Shown piece by piece: positions 1 to 10,714 of a DNA stretch of 64,000 nucleotides (positions are counted from its first letter, which is position 1; each line of letters starts with the position of its first letter). Source of the stretch: Larix kaempferi (lineage: Eukaryota > Streptophyta > Pinopsida > Pinales > Pinaceae); the NCBI GenBank assembly GCA_027924585.1, contig BSBM01000423.1, positions 4,550,001 through 4,614,000 of the forward strand, read 5' to 3'. The position numbers and the translations under genes were made by a program. Below the pieces are notes generated by a model. It searched no databases. It was not told where the DNA came from and saw only the letters and a program-made list of their open reading frames with translations.

Positions 1-515
1 ATGATGATGAAGATGATGGTGATGAAGATGATGGTGAGGATGATGATGATGATGAATATGATGATGGAGATGACGATGATGATGATGAGGATGAAGATGA
101 TGGTGATGAATATTATGATGATGATGATAAATAAGAGGATGATGATGATGATGATCATCATCACCATCATCTTCATCATCTTCATTACCATCATATTCTT
201 CTTCATCATCTTCATCATCATCATCTTCAACGTCTTCATCATCATCATCATCCTCATCATCATCCTCATCATCCTCAACACCATCATCATCATCCTCATC
301 CTCACCATCGCCATCTTCATCATTGTTGTCGGCTTCATGAATAATTATGATTATGATGATGATGTAATGATGATAATGAAGACGAGGATGATGATGAGGA
401 TGATGATGAGGATGAGGATGAGGATGATGATGAAGACGTTGAAGACGATGATGATGAAGATGATGAAGATGAAGATGGTGGTGATGAAGATGATGAGGAT
501 GATGATGGTGATGAT
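1..515. repeat. Strand-switching ATG/CAT triplet microsatellite
   Basis: Imperfect ATG/GAT triplets fill 1-154, the reverse-complement CAT/ATC triplets fill 155-about 335, and GAT triplets return to about 515. The first switch is a clean palindrome centred between 154 and 155 with about 9 bp of perfect arm and a much longer imperfect one. The long reading frames here, rich in Met, Ile or Ser, are by-products of the triplet period and not genes. The array touches the window edge, so its full length is unknown. Confidence 0.9.
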
Positions 516-559
516 GATACCAACACCATAATAAACACAATCAAAACTACATTTAGGAT

Positions 560-850
560 TACTAAACAAATGCATTTTTTTTGTGTACGCGTTAACAATG
601 CGTGCGCACATAAGAGTGTGCATGCGCTTCTTTTTGCATACGCTTTAAGAACGCGTGCGCGCATAAAAGCACGCACGTGCTTCTGTTTAAAAGCGTGCAT
701 GCGCTTTTGTTTAAAAGTATGCACGTGCCTCTGTTATCCATGTCATCTCGTCGATGTGGAGGCTCAGCATTGCCGAAGCAGGAGCGCGTACGCGTGTTTA
801 TAGGCACATGCGCGTGTTTGTTTTTTTTGTGCTCACATAGTGTCATTGCA
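560..850. repeat. CpG-rich degenerate short tandem repeat
   Basis: Units of roughly 22-24 bp alternate GCGTGCGC/GCACGTGC/GCATGCGC motifs with TTTAAAAG or TTCTGTTT spacers. The last three clear units lie at about 668-735. Purine and pyrimidine alternate over long runs, a pattern that can adopt Z-DNA. CpG density is far above the surrounding AT-rich sequence. No credible ORF is present. The gap 516-559 holds nothing I recognise. Confidence 0.7.
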
Positions 851-3800
851 GTGTTTTTGGGTACCAGCTTCGTGCGGGTACCTTAACCATACTCAACCAT
901 GGTCAACCAAAGGCAATTATGGCCAACGAAAGTCAACCATAGTCGAACATGACCAAGCATGGTCAACCATAGTCATCCATAATCAAACAAAGTCAACCAT
1001 AGTTAAACAACATAAACCTTAGTCATCTATAATCAAACGAAGTCAAGCATAGTTAAAATTTAAATAAGTTCAATGAATGGTCGTTTGTGGAAAAAAAAAG
1101 CCAACCATAGTCAACCATAGACAAAAAGTTAAGCAAGGTCAACCAATAGCTAATTACAGCAAAACAAAGTCACCCTTAGCTAACCATGGGAAATCATAGT
1201 CAACCACATTCAATTAGTCAACTAAAGTCAACCATAGTTAGCAAAGTCAATAATAGTCACCATGGCCAACCACATTTAAGCAAATTCAATCATAGTCGAA
1301 CATGGTCAACCATAATCATCCATAATCGAACAAAGTCAACCATAGTTAAACAACATAAAGCTTAGTCAACCATAGCCAACCATGGTCAACCATAGTCAAC
1401 CATATTGAACCATATGCCACCATAGTCAACCATGGTCAACTAATAGTCAATTGTGGAAAACTAGGTCAACCAAAGTCAACCAAATTCAATCCATGGTCAA
1501 CATGGCCATCCATAGTCAACAATTGACAACCATAGTCAACCATACTAAATTAGTCAACCACCATTAACCATCATTAACCATAGTCAACCAAAGTTAACCA
1601 TATTAAACCAAAGACAACCATAGTGAGCAAAGGTCAACCATAGTGAACCATGGGAAATAAAGTTAAGCATAGTCAACCATGGTCAACCAAAGTCAATTAT
1701 GGAAAATGGAAGTCAACCATAGTCAAGCATTATCAAGCATGGTCAACCATAGTCATCTATAATCAAACAAAGTCAACCATAGTTAAACAACGTAAACCAT
1801 AGTCATCCATTATCAAACAAAGTCAACCACAGTTAAAATTTAAATAAGTTCAATGAATGGTGAGTTGTGGCAAAAAAAGTCAACCAAAGTTAACCATCTT
1901 CACCATAGTCAACCATATTCAACCATAGACAAAAGTTAAGCAAGGTCAACCAATAGTCAATTACAGCAGAACAAAGTCACCCTTAGCCAACCATGGGAAA
2001 TCGTAGTCATCCATAGTCAATTAGTCAGCTAAATTCAACCATAGTTAAATAAAGTCAACAATAGTCAACCATGGCCAACCACATTTAACCAAATTCAACC
2101 ATAGCCGAACATTTTCAAGCATGGTCAACCATAGTCATCCATAATCGAATAAATTCAACCATAGTTAAACAACATAAACCATAGTCAACCATAGCCAACC
2201 ATGTTCAACAATCATCAACCATAGTCAACCATATTGAACCATATTCCACCATAGTCAACCATGGTCAACTAATAGTCAATTGTTGCCAAACTAGGTCAAC
2301 CAAAGTCAACAATGGTTTACCAAAGTCAATCAAATTCAACCATGGTCAACCATGGAAAACCATAGTCGACCATAGTGAATTAGTCAACCACAGTTAGCTA
2401 TTGTTAACCATAGTCAACCAAAGTTAACCATATTCAACCAAAGACAACCATAGTCAACCATGGGAAACTAAAGCTAACCATAGTCAACCATAGCCAACCA
2501 AAGTCAACTATGGCAAACGAAAGTCAACCATGGTCGAACATGATCAAGCATGGTCAACCAAAGTCAAACAAAGTAAACCATAGTTAAACAATGTAAACCA
2601 CAATCATCCATAATCAAACAAAGTAAACCATAGTTAAACAATGTAAACCACAATCATCCATAATCAAACAAAGTAAACCATAGTTAAACAACGTAAACCA
2701 TAGTCATTCATAATCACACAAAGTCAACCATAGTTAAAATTTAAATAAGTTCAATGAATGGTCAGTTGTGGCAAAAAAAGTCAACCATCATCACCATATT
2801 CAACCATAGTTAATTAGTCAACCATAGACAAAAGTTAAGCAAGTTCAACCAATAGTCAATTACAGCAAAACAATGTCACCCTTAACTAACCATGGGCAAT
2901 CGTAGTTAACCATAATCAATTAGTCAGCTAAAGTTGAAACAATAGTTAAACAAAGTCAACAATAGTCAACCATGACCAACCACATTTAACCAAATTCAAC
3001 CATAGTTGAACATGGTCAAGCATGGTCAACCATAGTCATCCATAATCGAACAAAGTCAAACATAGTTAAACAACATAATCCTTAATCAACCATAGCCAAC
3101 CATGGTCAACCATAGTCAACCATATTGAACCATATTCCACCATAGTCAACCATGGTCAAATAATAGTCAACGGTGGCCAAACTAGGTCAACCAAAATTAA
3201 CCAAATTCAACCATGGTCAACCATGGCCATTTATAGTCAACCATGGGCAACCATAGTTAACCATAGTGAATTAGTTAACCACAATTAACTGTCGTCGACC
3301 ATAGTTAACCAAAGTTAACCATATTCAACCAAAGACAACCATAGACAACAATGGTCAACCATAGTCAACGATGGGAAACTAAAGCTAACCATAGTCAACC
3401 ATGGTCAACCATGGCCAACCATAGTCAACCACAATCAACCATTGTCAACCAAAGTTAACCATAGTCAACCATTGTTACTCATCTCCAACCAAATTCGACC
3501 ATGGTAGACCATAGGCAACCATAGTCAACCATTGTTACTCATCTCCAACCAAAGTCGACCATGGTAGACCATAGGCAACCATGGTCAATGATAGTTAACC
3601 ATCATCAACCAAAGTCAACCATATGGTTGACCATGGTTGGTTAATAATAATAATAATAATAACCAACCATGGTCAACCAAAGTCAATCATGGTCAACCAA
3701 TGCCAACCATAGTAAACCAAAGTCAACCATGGTCAACTAAGATAACCCAAAGTTATCCATGGTCAAACATGGTCAACCAAACTCAACCATGGTTAACCAA

Positions 3801-4152
3801 ACTCAACCACAATCAACCATGGTCAACCCATGTCAACCATATTTAACCATCCTCAACCAAAGTATATGGTTGACCATGGTTAACTATGGTTGAGCATGGT
3901 TGGTTAATAATAATAATAATAATAACCAACTATGATTGTTAAAAATAATATTATTATTATTATAAACCATGGTTGACTATGGTTAACAATATCCAACCAT
4001 GGTCAACCATATTCAACCATGGTCGACCATAGCCAACCAAATTCAACCATTTTTCACCATGGGCAGCCATAGTAAACCACGTCAAACATTTCCAACCATG
4101 GTCAACCATAGTAAACCATGTCAAACATTTCCAAACATGGTCAACCATTGTG

Positions 4153-4194
4153 AGTAATAGTCAATAAATATTTTTATATTTATTGACTATTACT
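4153..4194. repeat. Perfect 19-bp inverted repeat with TTTT loop
   Basis: Arms 4153-4171 and 4176-4194 are exact reverse complements (AGTAATAGTCAATAAATAT), separated by four T. It lies in the inverted part of the minisatellite. Degenerate, no longer perfect relatives occur near 4500-4545 and 4745-4800. Confidence 0.9.
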
Positions 4195-4197
4195 TAA

Positions 4198-4222
4198 CAA
4201 CCACATGGTCACCATGTGGTTG
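4198..4222. repeat. 25-bp palindrome with single-base centre
   Basis: CAACCACATGGT and its exact complement flank a single C at 4210. A second copy with one arm mismatch lies at 4542-4566. Both copies directly follow the AT-rich inverted repeat, so the hairpin pair was duplicated as a unit. Confidence 0.85.
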
Positions 4223-4765
4223 ATAGTAATGGCCAACCATGGTCAACCACGTGGTCAATCCATGGTTGACCATGGTTGGCTATGGTTGACTATGGTTATG
4301 GCTAACTATGCCTATTGTTGGCTATGGTTGACTATAGTTTACTATGGCTATGACTGCGGTTGAGTATGGCTATGGTCACTATGGTTTCCCATGGTTGACT
4401 ATGGTTGACCATGGTCAACCAAGGGAAACCATAGTCAACCATGGTCAGGAATAGTCAACCTTGTCAAAAATTTTCAAACATGGTCAACCATATTTAGAAA
4501 TGGTCGATAAATATTTTATATAATATTAACATATATTTTAACAACCACATGGTCACCATGTCGTTGAGAGTAATGGTGAATCATGGTTGACCATGGTTTA
4601 TTGTGGTCGACTATGGTTGCCCATGGTCAACCATGGTCAACCAAGGTCAACCATGGGTTACCATGGTTGACCATGGACAACCATAGGTCAACCATGGTCA
4701 ACAATAGTAACCCATGTCAAACATTTCCAAACATGGTCAACCATAGTAAGTAATGGCCAATAAAT

Positions 4766-5134
4766 GTTTTTATATAATATTAAATATATCTTATTTACTA
4801 ATTTAATTAATTAATTTAATATTTAAATAGGTATTTGTATATATTTATTAAAAATATTTAAATTGATTTATTAGATATTTTAAAAAATAAATTATATAAA
4901 CAAATTTATTAGATATTTTAATATATATAGATATGTATTTATTTATTTGATTATTTAAATAAATAGATTTTAATATTTTCATTACAAATATTTAAATTTA
5001 TTTATTAGATATAAATAAATAATTGTCATTTAGATAAATATGCTATTATTAATAAATATTATTATTTAATAATATTAATTATTATAAAAATAATAATTAA
5101 TATTAATTCATAATTTCTTCTTCACATGCCGATC
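4766..5134. other. AT-rich gene-free stretch
   Basis: Very AT-rich DNA of TTAAT, AAATATTT and TTATTAGATATTT words with no open frame and no recognisable element. A motif like TTTATTAGATATT recurs loosely near 4867, 4907 and 5000, which suggests a degenerate AT-rich satellite or MITE remains. Confidence 0.5.
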
Positions 5135-5281
5135 GTCTACTAGCAACAACCACATTTTTAAATGTGGTTGATATTCGTTGATCGACATATATCAACCACT
5201 TTTTAAATGTGTGGCCATGGTTGATATACGCCGATCGACGAATATCAACCACATTTAAAAATGTGGTTGTTGCTAGTATAC
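5135..5281. mobile_element. Foldback element with 64-bp arms
   Basis: Arms 5135-5198 and 5218-5281 are reverse complements with four mismatches and a 19-bp spacer. Each arm contains a smaller palindrome around AACCACATTTTTAAATGTGG, so the structure is a hairpin of hairpins. Three of the four mismatches are CpG on one arm and TpG or CpA on the other, the mark of methyl-cytosine decay after the arms formed. No clear target duplication was found. It may be a foldback or MITE-type DNA transposon, or a locally generated palindrome. Confidence 0.75.
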
Positions 5282-5433
5282 CTTTTCCGTATGCTATTGT
5301 TTTGTCTAGGTGGAAGATCAAAGAGCTTTCTATGGTCATTGGAACATCTATTGGGTCACTATTTGCAGTATCGGGTGTCTTTGCGTGGATGTACATTCTG
5401 CGGAAAAGATCGATAGAAAAACTAGAAGGGTAG
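5282..5433 (+). pseudogene. Fragment resembling a receptor-like kinase membrane segment
   Basis: The frame reads about 25 residues leading into a hydrophobic segment (MVIGTSIGSLFAVSGVFAWM), then a basic stop-transfer run (RKRS) and the words EKLEG before a stop. A transmembrane helix followed by basic residues and a Leu-Glu-Gly juxtamembrane word is typical of plant lectin- or LRR-type receptor kinases, but no ectodomain or kinase domain follows. The left side is cut by the foldback element and the right side runs into a 35-bp tandem repeat. It could also be a chance hydrophobic frame. Confidence is low. Confidence 0.3.
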
Positions 5434-5512
5434 AAGTTAGAACAGTTCTTTAGATGTTAGAAGGGTAGAAGTTAGAACAGTTATTCGGATGTTAGAAGGG
5501 TGGAAGTTAGAA
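5424..5512. repeat. 35-bp tandem repeat, 2.5 copies
   Basis: The unit AGAAGGGTAGAAGTTAGAAC plus about 15 bp occurs at 5424-5458 and 5459-5493, with a partial third copy to about 5512. The adjoining segment has further short repeats of AGCTTTCATCC and GTCGCTCACTTTC type. Confidence 0.8.
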
Positions 5513-5989
5513 GCTTTCATCCACATCCAAGCTTTCATCCGCATCAAAATTCCCGTCAAAAGTTGCTCGCTTTCTGTCGAAAGTCGCTCACTTTCAGTAC
5601 AGTTTTCATGGTGCATAGGACGTATGAATCTAAATCTCTTCCAAAAGATGAACGAAGGCCATAAATCCTTGGACTTTGGATTGATCATGGCTCCAATTTG
5701 TGGTTGAATTTGCGTGAGAAAAGCCTACCAAAATTATGAATCTACGCTAGATCTTATACCATCCTTGGTTACAAGTTTGGCTACTTTGATGACAATTTGA
5801 GACAGAGAGCGGTTATCTGCTATTTCTGTCATTATATCAAGCCTTTCAGACAAGATGATGCTTGCTTGAGCTGATTCTAAATCGAAGGAACTTTTTCCAA
5901 CTCAAGCAACGGTATCTGAATCTTAACATTGTTTACCCAACCTGAAATAACACTTGATTCAGATTAAAGCAAACTTGAAGACTTACCTG

Positions 5990-6460
5990 AAGTTATCATA
6001 CTAACTTGATTGGGAGGCGAAACAGGTCTAGCTGGAGGCTGTTGCGAAGCTGTTAGAGGCATGGCACTCTTCTTATAATGTACCCTTTAAATGTATTCTG
6101 GTAAATTTTCTCGAGTTCTTCAGGAGAAGGTTGGCTTTTTCCAAAATATATTGAAGTTCTTCTCAGTTGCTACCGAATTATCTTGAACTTGCTGGATATT
6201 TTTTATTAGAGGACGAGTAGAAATCATAACCTGATTGTCAAGCGATGTTTTGATTTCTGATAAAGATGTTCGAAATCCAAACCGAGAGAAAGTGTGTTCA
6301 TCTGAAGGTCCAAAATTTCTCTCGAATGACATTTCACTATCGAGAGTGTTGTTGCTTCTCTCCGATAGGGTAATGGATGAGGAATTGCTAATTGGAGATA
6401 TGGGGATTACTGCTTGTTGAGTCTTCTTGGATGATGAGGAATTAAGTTTCTGGACGAATG
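5990..6460 (-). pseudogene. Coding-like minus-strand fragments, unrecognised
   Basis: Read on the minus strand from about 6460 to 6120 the frame is open for over 100 residues, rich in Ser, Asn and Lys (SNSSSITLSERSNNTLDSE, then RNFGPSDEHTFSRFGFR and SLSEIKTSLDNQ). It resumes after stops in a Pro- and Gln-rich piece near 6010-6070 (TASQQPPARPVSPPNQ). The composition resembles a low-complexity region of a host protein rather than a transposon. I do not recognise the family and see no clear splice sites, so I treat it as a decayed exon or gene fragment. Confidence 0.3.
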
Positions 6461-6464
6461 CACT

Positions 6465-7050
6465 TCTATATTTTTATTGAGCAAAAACCTAGCATCTCCC
6501 GATCCCTCAATTCAGTTTACAATGTCAAATAAACTGACCACTACGAGAAACATCATGGTTCCTTCAATTCACTGGACAAGCTGCAATAAAGTAAGAGAGG
6601 CTGACAGTGAAACTCTGTTTTGCTTCTTAGGAAAGCAATATATATTCCTTCTTACAAAAGCTACATACACAGTTCTCAGTCTAGCGTTCCCACTTACCGC
6701 TACACAAAGAAAGAATTAAAATGCATAAACAAACATAACTCCATGGAATATATGAACAATGGTTACTGTTAAGAGAAAAAACCAAAGCAATCTCAAGAAA
6801 AAAACCGAAGCACCATGAAAAGTGAAGGTTCTATTTATTTTAATATGCATTATGTTGTTTGAGGATGTCTTCTTGTAAGGAATTTTAATTACACTTGTTG
6901 AAACAATTAACAAAAAAGAAACAAGCAAACATTGGAACTTTATCATAATGAAGTTTACTTCTTGAAAGCATGCATTATATATAAGATAGTCAACTCTACA
7001 AATATTCCCTCCTGTCAAGTAAAATTGAGGATTTAAACACTATAACAGGA
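6465..7050. other. No recognisable feature
   Basis: AT-rich sequence with short open frames on both strands that show no conserved motif. Nothing here supports a gene, RNA or mobile element. The same is true of 7335-7532, up to the gypsy insertion site. Confidence 0.4.
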
Positions 7051-7052
7051 CA

Positions 7053-7334
7053 TTAATAAAAGATTTTTTTGTTTAAGAACGAGTTGAAGTAAAAATAAGT
7101 AGATCGCTCAAACCGGATTTCATGGAAATGTGGATCAAGCCACCCTCTAAGATAATCTTTTGGTTCCATTGCACTTCCTTTGCCACCAATTAGTTCTGGC
7201 CAATATTCTAACTTATTTTCATGCCCTATTGAAGTGCTCTTTTCTTTCGCTTCCTTCAGCATTTGTGTAAATCGTTGTTTCTTTACAGTTGCATTGATTT
7301 CTTGTTGTTTTACGAGTGAAGGCCAGGGTTGCAT
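7053..7334 (-). CDS. Small ORF with a WPELIG motif, possibly a potato-inhibitor-I-like fragment
   Basis: A 93-residue minus-strand frame. Residues 1-45 are Lys- and Glu-rich and probably helical (KQQEINATVKKQRFTQMLKE). They are followed by EYWPELIGGKG, which matches the W-P-E-L-V/I-G start of the potato type I (I13) serine-protease inhibitor fold. The usual reactive-site loop and C-terminal strand of that family do not follow in frame, so if related it is truncated or interrupted by an intron. No signal peptide is visible. It lies 200 bp left of the gypsy element and could also be a chance match. Confidence 0.25.
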   Translation of the reverse strand: MQPWPSLVKQQEINATVKKQRFTQMLKEAKEKSTSIGHENKLEYWPELIGGKGSAMEPKDYLRGWLDPHFHEIRFERSTYFYFNSFLNKKIFY

Positions 7335-7537
7335 GTGCTCTTAAATATATTTTTTTCTATTTACTGCTTACCTATTCGAAAGAAACACAAACCCAATCAA
7401 ATACTCACATGAATGATAAACATTACTAGAATATAAATAATGCAAATTAAGTGTTCCTAAGAGCCACAACACACTTGTTATGGTTTCCCTTTTCTTTTTA
7501 GTGAGTGCATTGTATGATAGCACAACTGTTTTAGCTA

Positions 7538-8585
7538 TGATGCAGGGGCATCGACCCAAAGCTTTATATTTTATGAATGAGCAACCAATGTTATTTTCTG
7601 CTTCATTGTAATAGTTTCTAGAAGTCTAGGGTTAGTTGTTGATTTAATGTAATTAGTTTTTAATATATAATTAATTTGGTTGTAATAATGGCAATTTGCC
7701 ATTGATGTCCTCAAATCTTGTAACAGGTTGCTCGAGGATTGTTTGTTATGTAATTTGCTTCCTTTAGGAGTCCAGACCCTACTTATTCGGATATGAGAGG
7801 TTTATGGAGTCTTATTTAATCACTGAATGTAATTGATCAAAGGGTTGTTGATGAAATGAAGAATATATCTCTAAGACTCTACGTTTAATTGCATATTCAC
7901 TGTCTTCTTTCAATAACCGGAAATCTGTGTAAATTCCTTGTGTATGAGTGAACATAGTGTGTTTATTAGAGATTCCTAGAAGCCGAAGGCTGTGGCGTAT
8001 TCATTCGAATACAAGGTGAGTGAAATTGATCATTTCACTGATCAATTTATAAGATCACATGTTGATCTATCAATGGGCGTGAATATTGGACGATTAAGAT
8101 CCAAGGAGGATCAATGGTCCAACACCGATTCCGCAAGACCAAAGTACAAGCTTGTTAGAGCTATAGGTTGTGTTTTTCGTCCAACGAAGATCATGTGGTA
8201 GAGATCGAAGCAAGGATATCAGCGACCCATGTGGTAATCCAGAGAGGTGAAGTACACAGAAGATAGACCTCTGAAAACTCTAAAGTCGATGTTTCACAGT
8301 TGATCGCAGATCAACGGACGAGAGAATCCCCAAAGCGATCAACGGTTCGGATGGTCCAAAGAAGTTGCGGAAGGAACACTTGTTGATCTGATGGTCCAAA
8401 ATAGTTGCGGAAGGTAAGTTACAAAATGCATTTAAGGAAGGGAATTGCGGAAGCCACACACGTAATTGCGGAAGGAAGGCGATTGCAGAAGGATATTTGC
8501 AAAAGCCAATTGCAGAAGGAACTTTGCAAGAGGTAATTGCGGAACTTTGTGGGTTGGATTGGTTTTGTTGATCCCTCCTACATCA
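7538..8585 (+). repeat. 5' LTR of the chromovirus
   Basis: Starts TGATGCAGGGGCAT and ends CTACATCA directly before the PBS. It holds an insertion of about 25 bp near 7575-7600 that the 3' LTR lacks. The final 250 bp contain many short GATTGCGGAAGG-type repeats (8350-8560), shared with the other LTR. Confidence 0.92.
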
Positions 8586-8621
8586 AGTGGTATCAGAGCA
8601 TAGTTTATAGCAAGGAGAAGG

Positions 8622-9134
8622 ATGCCACCAAGACAAGGTCAAGCACGTGGAGTTCTAGTCAGAGGTGGTCGAGGAAGACAAGCTGCAAAATCTTAGACAA
8701 AAATGTATGACTTTTAAGGAATATACATAAGAGTTATTTAGGCTGAGTATATAGCTAGATAGATACAAGGAGACATAGAAAGAGTGGCTAGGTATCTAAA
8801 TGGACTAAGATATGAAATACAAGATGAGATAAGCTTGTTGAATTTTAGAACTATTGAAGATGCTTATCAGACAACCTTTAGGGTGGAAGAGAATTTACTG
8901 AGAAAACAAAACCAGAGGAGTAGAGGGAGAAGTACTACAAGAGGGAAAGGATCTTCAAATAGAGGAGAAAAGTTTCAGACTTCTAGGAATGAAGCAAAAG
9001 GTTTTAGCAGCCAAATACCCCAAAGAGGAGGATTTAAGGGAGGTAGATTTGGTACTAGAGGAAGAGGCAGAAACAGAGAAATGAAATGCTATGCATGTCA
9101 CGAGATTGGACACATGTCATGGGAGTTCCCATAG
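8622..9134 (+). pseudogene. Chromovirus gag remnant
   Basis: Starts MPPRQGQARG at 8622, stops after 23 residues, and seems internally deleted before resuming with the gag C-terminal part (ARYLNGLRYEIQDEISLLNF). An Arg/Gly-rich stretch precedes a zinc knuckle CYACHEIGHMSWEF in which the final Cys is replaced by Phe. Gag packages element RNA in the cytoplasmic particle. This copy cannot be functional. Confidence 0.85.
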
Positions 9135-9158
9135 AAAAAACTAGCATCTCAGAGGAAT

Positions 9159-9777
9159 GTGAATGTTGTTGAGGCTCGAGAAGAGTCCTATGTGAAAGAA
9201 GAGATGGAAAACCCTCCCGAGGAAGGAGAGACTCTTATGATGAAGAGAATTTTGGTAAAAACAAAAAAAGAAGTATGTGAACCGACACAAAGGAAGAATA
9301 TATTCAGGACTAAGTGCAAGTCACAAGGGAAGTGTTCCAAGGTGATCATTTGATAGTGGTAGTACATAAAATTTGGTCTCCACTAAGATGGTAGAGAAGT
9401 TGGGATTGAAGAGGATGAAACATCCCACTCCTTATAAAGTGTCCTGGTTGCAGAAAGGACATCATCTCTTAGTGAATGAAGAGTGCAAGGTGGAGTTACA
9501 AATTGGTACTTACAAAGATGTGGTATTATGCAATGTAATTCCTATGGATGTGTGCCATATACTCTTAGGAAGGCCATGGAAATGTGACAGAAAGGTTGTG
9601 CATAATGGAAGGAGAAACACTTATTCTATGGAAAAGGATGGAAAGAAGAATGTGTTTCTACCTTTGAAGGATGAAGCAACCCAAGAAGATACAGGACCTA
9701 GCATTTTGTTTATGACTGAGAAAGAGCTGCTACAAGATTTCAAGAAGGAAGAGGAGCTACATTTTGCCCTCATTTGA
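9159..9777 (+). pseudogene. Chromovirus protease region remnant
   Basis: An acidic linker leads to DSGST at 9352, the aspartic-protease catalytic word, but it sits in a different frame from the linker and is followed by a stop. The downstream frame (9373-9777) has typical gypsy protease features: NLVS, then VLCNVIPMDVCHILLGRPW, the LLGRPW flap-end motif. The frame stops at 9775-9777, before RT. Confidence 0.85.
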
Positions 9778-9792
9778 AAACCAAAGGTAATT

Positions 9793-10714
9793 TTGAATTC
9801 TATAAATTTAGATGATTTTCCTACTGAAGTTAGAATATTGCTTGATGATTTTGCTGATATTATTGTGGATGAGTTACCAAATGCTTTACCTCATGTGAGA
9901 AATATTAGTCATCATATTGACTTAATACCTAGTGAAAGCTTTCCCAATAGATTGACTCCTCAAGAGAATGAAGGGATTAAACAACATGTACATGAGTTAC
10001 TGGATAAAGGTTTGGTGAAAGAAAGTTTGAGTCCTTGTGCAATTCCCACAGTACTTATCCCAAAGAAAGATGGTGGATGGTGTATGTGTACTGACTCCCA
10101 AGCAATCAATAAGATCAATATTAGGTACATATTTTCCTTACCCCACATTGATGTTTTGATGGATCGTTTGAGTGGGTCCAAGTATTTTTCAAAGATAGAC
10201 TTGAAGAGTGGTTATCATCAAATAAGAATTAGAAAATGGGATGAATGGAAAACTGCATTCAAGACTAATAATGGATTGTATGAATGGTTAGTAATGCCCT
10301 TTAGACTTACTAATGCACCTAGTACTTTTATGAGATTGATGAATAAGGTTCTGAAGGAATACACTGGAAAGTTTGTGATAGTGTACTTAGATGATATTCT
10401 GGTTTTCAGTCAGAGTAAGGAAGAACATCAAATTGGTGTTGGATACCCTACAGAAGGAGAAACTATTGATAAATTTGAAAAAGTGTAGTTTCATGAAGAA
10501 AGAGTTGATTTATTTGGGTTTTATAGTCTCAGAAGAAGGGTTAAATATGGATCCAAAAAAGATACAAGCAATTCTCAATTGGCCAATCTTGAAGAGTACT
10601 TTTGAGGCTAGAAGTTTTCATGGTCTTGTAAGTTTTTACAAAAAATTCATCAGGAATTTTAGTCAAATTTGTGCACCCATAATAGACACCTTTCAAGTGG
10701 ACAGAAGAAACTGA
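9793..10714 (+). pseudogene. Chromovirus reverse transcriptase remnant
   Basis: The first frame carries the RT palm: a VLIPKKDGGWCMCTD block, KIDLKSGYHQIRI, and the catalytic YLDD at 10384-10395. A frameshift near 10430 moves the rest into the +2 frame (LGFIVSEEGLNMDPKKIQAI, then FYKKFIRNFSQI). The motifs are Ty3/gypsy type (YLDD, not copia YVDD). The catalytic aspartates remain but the chain is broken. Confidence 0.93.

Larger units (their letters stand above)
885..4765. repeat. Long 10-11 bp minisatellite, core GTCAACCATAG / GTCAACCATGG
   Basis: About 3.9 kb of degenerate 10-11 bp units. From 885 to about 3620 nearly all units are in one orientation; from about 3620 to 4765 both orientations alternate. 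A longer period is visible: the segment AATTTAAATAAGTTCAATGA recurs near 1057, 1837 and 2737 (spacing about 780 and 900 bp), each time followed by the same series of variant units (a GTTAAGCAAGGTCAACCAAT block near 1128, 1935 and 2836). Short (TAA)n runs occur at about 3640-3660 and 3905-3925. Nearly every unit holds GTCAA, the complement of TTGAC, the W-box core bound by WRKY factors. No protein coding is supported. Confidence 0.93.

Noticed and set aside
1-531. 176-residue plus-strand frame rich in Met and Ile, and matching minus frames rich in Ser and His
   Set aside because: Produced by the ATG/CAT triplet period; no domain and no gene structure.
3960-4148. Minus-strand frame with repeated MVDHGW words
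   Set aside because: Translation of the minisatellite core; not coding.
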